In this document: piece after piece, positions 7,188-11,565 of the stretch
Layout: each line of letters opens with the position of its first letter
Position numbering within the stretch: the stretch's first letter is position 1
Assembly: GCA_900547565.1 (NCBI GenBank)
Contig: URHI01000062.1
Coordinates: 1-11,565 of the forward strand
Source of the DNA: an uncultured Eubacteriales bacterium
GTDB lineage: Bacteria; Bacillota; Clostridia; Oscillospirales; CAG-272
Direction: 5' to 3'
Length of the DNA stretch: 11,565 bases
The notes under the pieces: model-generated
Told to the model about the DNA's origin: nothing
The model's database searches: none
Seen by the model: the letters and a program-made list of their open reading frames with translations, nothing else
Position numbers and translations under genes: made by a program

Positions 7188-7954
7188 TAACAAAAAGAAT
7201 TATGCCCTGTCTTGATGTAAGAGACGGCAGAGTCGTTAAGGGAGTCAACTTCGAGGGGCTTCGGGATGTCTCCTCTCCCGTTGCTCTGGCGGAATATTAC
7301 AGTGCCTGCGGCGCGGACGAATTGGTCTTTTATGACATCACCGCTTCCTCCGATGGACGCGCGATCTTTACCGATATTCTTACCGAGACTGCAAAGAGGG
7401 TATTTATCCCGCTTACGGTCGGAGGCGGCATCAACACGCTTGACGATTTTGACAGGGTGCTGAAATGCGGTGCAGACAAGGTCAGCGTCAACTCGGGAGC
7501 GATACGCAATCCGTCGCTGGTTTATGAGGCGGCAAAGCGCTACGGTAATCAGTGCGTGGTGCTTTCGGCAGACGTCAAGCGGGTCGACGGCACATTTCAC
7601 GTTTTTGCCAAGGGCGGCCGTGAGGACACGGGCATGGAGGCCATCAGCTGGATACGCCGCTGTGTCGATAACGGCGCAGGCGAGATAGTTGTCAATTCCA
7701 TAGATACCGACGGCGTAAAGGGCGGATTCGACCTTGAAATGCTGAGAGCCGTATGTGATGCGGTGTATGTTCCTGTCATTGCATCGGGCGGTGCGGGAAA
7801 GATACAGGACTTCATTCAGCTGTTCAGCTCCATTCCCGGCGTTGATGCAGGCCTTGCCGCATCGATCTTTCATTTCGGCGAGGTCCGGATAGCCGATCTC
7901 AAACGTGAAATGGTAAAAAACAATATTCCAACAAGAATTTATGGAGATATATAA
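7184..7954 (+). CDS. hisF: Imidazole glycerol phosphate synthase, cyclase subunit
   Basis: HisF uses ammonia delivered by HisH to turn PRFAR into imidazole glycerol phosphate and AICAR, linking the pathway to purine synthesis. The 256 residues form a (beta/alpha)8 barrel with the catalytic Asp residues D11 (MPCLDVRDGRVVKG) and D130 (LSADVKRVDG). These fall at the same numbers as in the well-studied thermophilic enzyme. LTVGGGINTLDDF (77-89) and ASGGAGKIQDF bind the substrate phosphates. GAGGTGG upstream of the ATG serves as its ribosome binding site. It overlaps hisA by 4 bases and hisIE by 1. Confidence 0.97.
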   Translation: MITKRIMPCLDVRDGRVVKGVNFEGLRDVSSPVALAEYYSACGADELVFYDITASSDGRAIFTDILTETAKRVFIPLTVGGGINTLDDFDRVLKCGADKVSVNSGAIRNPSLVYEAAKRYGNQCVVLSADVKRVDGTFHVFAKGGREDTGMEAISWIRRCVDNGAGEIVVNSIDTDGVKGGFDLEMLRAVCDAVYVPVIASGGAGKIQDFIQLFSSIPGVDAGLAASIFHFGEVRIADLKREMVKNNIPTRIYGDI

Positions 7955-8604
7955 TGATAAACATTGACGAACTGAAATTTGACGAAAAGGGTCTGATCCC
8001 CGCGATAATCGTTGACTCTGTGAGCAAGCGCGTATTGACCCTTGCGTATATGAACCGTGAAAGCCTGGAGATCTCACTTGAAAAACAGCTGACCTGCTTC
8101 TGGAGCCGCTCCCGGCAGAAGCTATGGCTAAAGGGCGAAACCAGCGGCCACTTTCAGCACATTGTGTCGATCACTGCCGATTGCGACAAGGATGCGCTGG
8201 TGGTCATCGTAGAGCCAGACGGCGCGGCGTGCCATATCGGCACCTTCTCCTGCTTTGAAAATCCGGTGTTTCAGAGTGAGGATCGCCATGAATTTTCCTA
8301 TGAAGGACTTATGAAGCTGATCGAGGGCCGAAAGGTCGAGAAAAAGGAAGGCTCATACACCTCATATCTCTTTGAAAAGGGGCTTGACAAGATACTCAAA
8401 AAGATCGGAGAGGAAAGCACCGAGGTAATCATTGCCGGCAAGGCAGAGGACAAAAAAGAAACTATCTATGAGATAGCAGATCTTGCATATCATGTCATGG
8501 TACTGATGGTCGAGGCAGGAATCAGCCTTGAGGATATTCATAAAGAGCTGGCATCAAGACACGTCATTGACCACAAGGTCAAGCAGGAGAAAATGACCAA
8601 GTGA
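7954..8604 (+). CDS. hisIE: Bifunctional phosphoribosyl-AMP cyclohydrolase / phosphoribosyl-ATP pyrophosphatase
   Basis: This 216-residue fusion performs steps 2 and 3: HisE cleaves phosphoribosyl-ATP to phosphoribosyl-AMP, and HisI opens the adenine ring. The HisI domain (about 1-110) has LTLAYMNRESL (28-38), FWSRSRQKLWLKGETSG (49-65) and the metal ligands in ADCDKDALVV (D76, C77, D78, D80) plus C93 and C100 in ACHIGTFSCF. The all-alpha HisE domain (about 115-205) has the acidic Mg2+ cluster KKIGEESTEVIIAGK (149-163) and EIADLAYHVMVLM (173-185). The linker is about 25 residues and charged. Its ATG shares one base with the hisF stop; GGAG lies 7 nt upstream. Confidence 0.96.
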   Translation: MINIDELKFDEKGLIPAIIVDSVSKRVLTLAYMNRESLEISLEKQLTCFWSRSRQKLWLKGETSGHFQHIVSITADCDKDALVVIVEPDGAACHIGTFSCFENPVFQSEDRHEFSYEGLMKLIEGRKVEKKEGSYTSYLFEKGLDKILKKIGEESTEVIIAGKAEDKKETIYEIADLAYHVMVLMVEAGISLEDIHKELASRHVIDHKVKQEKMTK

Positions 8605-9359
8605 TGTTTGATCTTCATACGCACACAACCTTCAGCGACGGCAGAAACAGTCCTGAGGAAATGGTGCTCTCGGCAATCGGAATGGGTATGTCAACTCTCG
8701 GCATATCCGACCACTCATACACCTCCTTTGATGAGAGCTATTGTATCCCACGTCACAGGCTTGAGGAGTACAAGTCATGCATAAGAATGCTGAAGGAAAA
8801 ATACCGCGATCGGATTGAGCTCCGTCTGGGACTTGAGAAGGACTATTATTCCGATACCGTCGATGACGGCTGCGATTATCTCATCGGGTCGGTCCACTAT
8901 ATGAAGATCGGCGAGGAATACGTCCCGGTGGACAGGTCGGCTAAAACTCTCATTGATGCGGCGTCACGTCACTTCGGCGGAGATATATACAGTCTTGCGG
9001 AGATATACTACAGCACCGTATCTGATGTTATCACCCACACGCATGCCGACATAATCGGTCACTTTGACCTTTTCAAAAAATTCAACCGGGACGGTTCGAT
9101 ATTCGATGAAACAGCGCCGCGATACAAAAAAATGGTCATCGACGCGGCAGACAAGCTGCTTGCCTGCGGTGTTCCGTTCGAGATCAACACCGGCGCGATC
9201 TCACGCGGTTATCGGGACGACACATATCCCTCGCCCGAGATGATCGGGTACATCAAGGCGCGCGGCGGAAAGCTGATTCTCTCCTCCGACAGCCACTCGG
9301 CGAAGGGGTTGTGCTTTGCGTTCGGACAGTTTGAGGAGTGTATAGGATCTGTTCTTTGA
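8601..9359 (+). CDS. hisK: PHP-family histidinol-phosphatase (HisK/HisJ type)
   Basis: This enzyme hydrolyses histidinol phosphate to histidinol and fills the step that monofunctional HisB cannot. The 252-residue PHP domain has the metal-site motifs in order: FDLHTHTTFSDG (H6, H8, D13), GISDHSY (H38), GLEKDYY (E79), GSVHY (H99), IIGHFDL (H154, D156), FEINTGA (E194) and LSSDSHSAKGL (D230, H232). Either the GTG at 8601 (GTGA overlap with hisIE) or the ATG at 8604 could start translation. AGGAG at 8585-8589 is nearer to the GTG (11 nt versus 14). The protein ends 20 residues after the last metal His, short but within what I expect for the family. Foreign-looking sequence begins within bases of the stop, so a few C-terminal residues may have been replaced. 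No terminator follows. Confidence 0.9.
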   Translation: MMFDLHTHTTFSDGRNSPEEMVLSAIGMGMSTLGISDHSYTSFDESYCIPRHRLEEYKSCIRMLKEKYRDRIELRLGLEKDYYSDTVDDGCDYLIGSVHYMKIGEEYVPVDRSAKTLIDAASRHFGGDIYSLAEIYYSTVSDVITHTHADIIGHFDLFKKFNRDGSIFDETAPRYKKMVIDAADKLLACGVPFEINTGAISRGYRDDTYPSPEMIGYIKARGGKLILSSDSHSAKGLCFAFGQFEECIGSVL

Positions 9360-9360
9360 C

Positions 9361-9495
9361 AGAAGGGCTGAATGGGACGGTAAACGAAACCTCGCCGAGC
9401 TGTGCCTTGGCTTCCTCTATCGGCATGAACACATCGGCATTCGGTGTATTGATGCCTTGGATATGCTCATCCAGACGATATTTGCTGTCGCTCAT
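9361..9495 (-). pseudogene. GC-rich fragment of an unidentified gene, antisense to the his operon
   Basis: On the - strand, an ATG at 9495 opens a coding-like stretch of about 45 residues: MSDSKYRLDEHIQGINTPNA, then VFMPIEEAKAQLGEVSFTV and a short PFSPSV tail. After that the frame runs into the antisense of hisK and loses sense. Base composition is like the host operon and unlike the AT-rich DNA to its right. There is no ribosome binding site ahead of the ATG; the sequence turns AT-rich at about 9505. It is best read as an internal or N-terminal scrap left between two recombination joints. I do not recognise the family. Confidence 0.35.
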
Positions 9496-9871
9496 GCACG
9501 GGAGCTGTGAAAGATGGTTAGAAGCACGTAAAAATAATGAAACGATTCTTGTTTGTTATGTATATGTAGAAGACATACTTAAAAACTTCACGTCAAGTGT
9601 ACAAGATTTTCTGTATATTGATGGGTCGTTTATTGGAACTATATCTTGTCTTGAACATGAAAGCAATCCAAGTATCGATCCCTTGATTTTGAGAACTGAA
9701 TGGTATCTATACGCAATCACACTGCACAATCAAGGAAAAACTGATGATGAGATTAGACAAGGGTTGGCCCAGCAGTTTAATTTAACTTTTGGTAGTGATG
9801 ATTGGACTTTTCAATCATTTCGGCTGAAGTTGAAATTGGCTCTCGCGGAGGATATAGTCGAGAAAACTTAA
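9494..9871 (+). pseudogene. 5'-truncated AT-rich fragment, probably the upstream part of the toxin-like gene
   Basis: From about 9505 the + strand becomes AT-rich and is open to a TAA at 9871. The nominal ATG at 9494 has no ribosome binding site and lies in the GC-rich scrap, so the true N-terminus is missing. Coding-like sequence includes YVYVEDILKNFTSSVQDFLY, then TEWYLYAITLHNQGKTDDEI and RQGLAQQFNLTFGSDDWTF. The last 25 or so codons of the frame are less convincing. There the overlapping frame from 9802 takes over with the protein-like DFSIISAEVEIGSRGGYS. One extra T in the TTTT run at about 9808-9811 would join the two frames smoothly. I therefore read 9494-10428 as one decayed gene. A separate small gene overlapping the next one is the alternative. 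Confidence 0.4.
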
Positions 9872-10428
9872 AATTATCTTTCGATGGATTAAGAGCTTTA
9901 TTCAATTTTTATTGGTTCCAGTATGCCGCATACAGTATAGCAACCCTTGATACAGTTAATGTGTATACTCCCGCAACGGCACAAGATGTTGCTATAGAAA
10001 AAGCATATGCAAAAAGCCTGTGTAAAGACATCCGTGCCGTTATCCAACAAGCTCAACAAGCACAAACAAGCGGTGGATACAATGCAGATAACTTTCAACC
10101 CACCCTACTAAAAGCTGGGACAAAAATATATAGAGTGTGTCAGGATAGTTCCCATCTATACCAAGGTGCTTGGTATACAACAGGAAATGACGTAACAAAT
10201 GCAAATTTTGATTATAATACTATCTATAATGGAACACAACTTTCACGCGATTACCCTAACTACAAAATAGCAGAATATGTAGTAAACAACGATATTGTCG
10301 TAGCATATGGGAAAGCATTAGCAAATACACAATATGGTTCGGGTGGATTTACACAATATTATATTGAAAACTGGGAGCAAAACATAATTTTCAACAATGT
10401 TGTTTACGATTTAATAAACATTCCCTGA
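9802..10428 (+). CDS. Polymorphic-toxin-like C-terminal region with ART/TNT-like features
   Basis: The 208-codon frame opens at a TTG (9802) right after a TGA, with no ribosome binding site, so it probably lacks its own start and belongs with the fragment upstream. An N-terminal helical region (about 20-95) contains DGLRALFNFYWFQYAAYS and a Gln/Ala-rich helix. The putative toxin domain (about 100-205) shows LLKAGTKIYRV (102-112), QGAWYT (121-126), YKIAEYVV (154-161) and YGSGGFTQYYIENW (178-191). 'Gly-Thr-x-(I/L)-Tyr-Arg ... (W/Y)-x-T ... Gly-Gly-x-x-Gln-(Y/F)' recalls the ADP-ribosyltransferase/TNT-type NAD-consuming toxin domains at the C-terminal ends of polymorphic toxins. The match is by pattern only; catalytic residues are not established. 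Immunity-like genes follow, which fits. Low GC sets it apart from the his operon. Confidence 0.45.
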   Translation: MDFSIISAEVEIGSRGGYSRENLKLSFDGLRALFNFYWFQYAAYSIATLDTVNVYTPATAQDVAIEKAYAKSLCKDIRAVIQQAQQAQTSGGYNADNFQPTLLKAGTKIYRVCQDSSHLYQGAWYTTGNDVTNANFDYNTIYNGTQLSRDYPNYKIAEYVVNNDIVVAYGKALANTQYGSGGFTQYYIENWEQNIIFNNVVYDLINIP

Positions 10429-10445
10429 CATAAAGAGGTACACAC

Positions 10446-10871
10446 ATGATTGATATAGTTGCTGGTAAAATAATTTTGTGCCAATCTAAATTCTCAATAA
10501 ACCCTTCCTTGAAGCCATCGGAATTGGAGAAAAATATCGCAAGCCAGATTTTAACTCAATACAGTACAGATACAAATTATTTACACTACACTGTTGCCTG
10601 TGATATAAATCCCGACGAGTACGTGTATACAGGTGTTTGTTTTTTTGAAGAAACTTTGCAATGTATTAAATTTTTTCCTCAACATAAGTCAAATGTTTTA
10701 TCAAGTCTGAAAGCCACTAATATGGACTTAGATTTGGCGCGTAATCTTGCTTTTAGTTGGTTTGAAACCAATTTCCCGAAACAGACGGTTTGGCCGTGGG
10801 GTACAGTTAGATTTTGTCCCGGATCAGATTCCATCTATGGTACACCTAACATTCTACTTCAATATAAGTAA
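10446..10871 (+). CDS. Small immunity-like protein of the toxin cassette
   Basis: The 141-residue product starts at an ATG with AGAGG 7 nt upstream, 17 bases after the toxin frame ends. That spacing is typical of a cognate immunity gene co-transcribed with its toxin. No signal peptide or membrane segment is evident, so it should be cytoplasmic, as expected for immunity to an intracellular NAD- or protein-targeting toxin. The end of the protein (WPWGTVRFCPGSDSIYGTPN, then ILLQYK, about 116-141) resembles a 'PWG-x-(I/V)-x-x-x-Y-D-x-R-(S/T)-G' ending that I recall from small proteins beside toxin genes. The earlier part is a mix of predicted strands and helices without a motif I can name. Immunity function is inferred from position and this weak resemblance. 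Confidence 0.55.
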   Translation: MIDIVAGKIILCQSKFSINPSLKPSELEKNIASQILTQYSTDTNYLHYTVACDINPDEYVYTGVCFFEETLQCIKFFPQHKSNVLSSLKATNMDLDLARNLAFSWFETNFPKQTVWPWGTVRFCPGSDSIYGTPNILLQYK

Positions 10872-10953
10872 ATACAGCATTATTACTATGCACCGCTAAT
10901 ATGGTAGAAAACGCACTAAAGAGTAAAACAAATTTGTAAAAATGGAGAATTAA

Positions 10954-11343
10954 ATGAAACTGTGTGACCATATTCTATCAATTTATCGTAACGAGATTGA
11001 AAACGGGAATCAACCTCTTTATATTTCCACTCCCAAATATGTAGACAAAAATGCTACTGCAGAAATATACGTCATTCTGAAGCATAAGCTTCAGAATTAT
11101 AGTTTAGACGGTATTCAAGAGTATAGGTATACTGATTATCGTTTTCCGCAAGAACGCTACTTTGGTTGCTCTGCTTGTGGGCACTATATTTCTGGACCTT
11201 TAGATGAAAAACAGCTATGTTGGTTTAAGTACTCCGATTTGGATTATCCAAATGATAAAGTAAAAGCAACCAACGAAAATATATATATAGAGGATGGTGT
11301 ATATGGTAAGCAAATGATCCCTGTACTTTGCCTAAAGTCATAA
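10954..11343 (+). CDS. Small protein with a Cys-X2-Cys-X-His cluster, unknown function
   Basis: The 129-residue product begins at an ATG with GGAG 6 nt upstream, 82 bases after the previous gene. A helical N-terminus (about 1-50) is followed by a Tyr/Arg-rich stretch and the segment FGCSACGHYISGPLDEKQLC (70-89). C72, C75, H77 and C89 there could form a zinc knuckle or a rubredoxin-like turn. No signal peptide or membrane helix is seen. Codon use is AT-rich, like the preceding two genes. Its place behind a toxin/immunity pair suggests a second immunity protein or accessory cargo of the same cassette. I do not recognise the family. Confidence 0.5.
   Translation: MKLCDHILSIYRNEIENGNQPLYISTPKYVDKNATAEIYVILKHKLQNYSLDGIQEYRYTDYRFPQERYFGCSACGHYISGPLDEKQLCWFKYSDLDYPNDKVKATNENIYIEDGVYGKQMIPVLCLKS
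11074..11097. repeat. Perfect 10-bp inverted repeat inside the last cassette gene
   Basis: ATTCTGAAGC (11074-11083) and GCTTCAGAAT (11088-11097) are exact reverse complements around ATAA. The RNA could form a stable 10-bp stem with a 4-nt loop. It lies within the coding region (residues 41-48) and is not followed by a T-tract, so it is not an ordinary terminator. Confidence 0.5.
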
Positions 11344-11455
11344 TTATCACCTCGGGTAATAGCGATATATTGTTTGATTTGTAAACAATTATATAACTAT
11401 ACAAGGTAAATTAATAGTAACCCCCAAATAATCCTGCATCAAATTGCAAAAGAAA
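11344..11455. other. AT-rich spacer without a gene
   Basis: I see no coding frame here. A 7-bp inverted repeat, ATTGTTT (11369-11375) and AAACAAT (11383-11389), could be a weak hairpin behind the cassette, but it has almost no GC pairs and no T-run. Confidence 0.4.
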
Positions 11456-11480
11456 ACCTCCGAGTTTGCATCTCGGAGGT
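11456..11480 (-). terminator. Rho-independent terminator for the - strand gene entering from the right
   Basis: ACCTCCGAG (11456-11464) pairs with CTCGGAGGT (11472-11480) around a 7-nt loop. Read on the - strand, the GC-rich stem is followed by TTTTCTTTT, a clear U-tract. The stop codon of the partial - strand gene lies 19 bases before the stem. Confidence 0.8.
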
Positions 11481-11499
11481 CCGTTGTAAATATGATTGG

Positions 11500-11565
11500 T
11501 CATTTCCAGGGCAGAGTGGCTTCGGAACGGCACAAACGTGTAAAGTATTCCTCAACATTCAGTCC
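11500..11565 (-). CDS. Last 21 codons of a gene entering from the right edge, possibly an IS66-type transposase
   Basis: The - strand is open from the window edge to a TGA at 11502-11500, encoding GLNVEEYFTRLCRSEATLPW plus one final Lys. The 'GLN-x-x-x-Y' helix and the 'LPW' close to the end recall the C-termini of IS66-family transposases. A well-formed terminator follows, which supports a real gene end. With so few residues the family call is tentative; another mobile-element or cargo gene is possible. Confidence 0.35.
   Translation of the reverse strand, partial: GLNVEEYFTRLCRSEATLPWK

Noticed and set aside
7139..8077. 312-codon - strand open frame under hisF
   Set aside because: It is the antisense shadow of hisF and its neighbours, which show full catalytic motifs. 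No start signal or family features are seen.
9338..9493. N-terminal extension of the AT-rich frame back to 9338
   Set aside because: These codons overlap the end of hisK and are antisense to a better - strand reading (MSDSKYRLDEH...). The composition break near 9505 shows they are not part of the AT-rich gene.
9800..9815. Programmed -1 ribosomal frameshift joining the two toxin frames
   Set aside because: No X-XXY-YYZ slippery heptamer is in the correct phase and no downstream stem stands out. A one-base loss in the T run, or a sequencing error, explains it more simply.

Overview
The window is dominated by a complete, tightly packed histidine-biosynthesis operon on the + strand (about 780-9359). 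On both sides lie broken or accessory pieces. The operon looks like that of a Firmicute, most likely class Clostridia near Ruminococcaceae/Oscillospiraceae. The grounds are a leading YerC/YecD-type TrpR-family gene, short-form HisG paired with HisZ, a PHP-type histidinol-phosphatase, strong AGGAGG-type ribosome binding sites and GTG/TTG starts. This placement is inferred from gene types and layout, not from a database search.

Region 1 (1-654): the window opens inside the last 45 codons of an M20-type amidohydrolase gene (+), followed by a strong, probably bidirectional hairpin terminator (187-228). Next, on the - strand, come a short coding-looking frame (230-364) and the C-terminal remnant of a protein with RHS/YD-like repeats (379-654).

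Region 2 (655-900): the his control region. It has several small inverted repeats and a near-consensus sigma-A promoter with 17-bp spacing and an extended -10. A near-perfect 9-bp inverted repeat lies over the -10 and makes a plausible operator. I see no T-box, riboswitch or His-rich leader peptide.

Region 3 (901-9359): yerC-like regulator, hisZ, hisG, hisD, hisC, hisB, hisH, hisA, hisF, hisIE, hisK. Every junction overlaps by 1 to 32 bases, so there is no intergenic base between the first start and the last stop. Together these genes supply all ten steps from PRPP + ATP to L-histidine: HisG/HisZ, HisE, HisI, HisA, HisH/HisF, HisB, HisC, HisK, HisD. The first gene is the probable repressor, so the operon likely controls itself.

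Region 4 (9360-11343): directly after the hisK stop, with no terminator, there is a GC-rich - strand gene fragment. At about 9505 the sequence turns AT-rich and looks foreign. The AT-rich block resembles an orphan polymorphic-toxin cassette: a 5'-truncated and probably frameshifted toxin C-terminus with ART/TNT-like features, then an immunity-like gene 17 bases later, then a second small gene with a Cys-X2-Cys-X-His cluster.

Region 5 (11344-11565): AT-rich spacer, then a - strand terminator hairpin serving a gene that enters from the right edge. Only its last 21 codons are present; they faintly resemble an IS66-type transposase C-terminus.

The metabolic operon is well supported and conventional. 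The less usual material is the toxin/immunity debris at the junction behind hisK, and the regulator-promoter arrangement in front of the operon.
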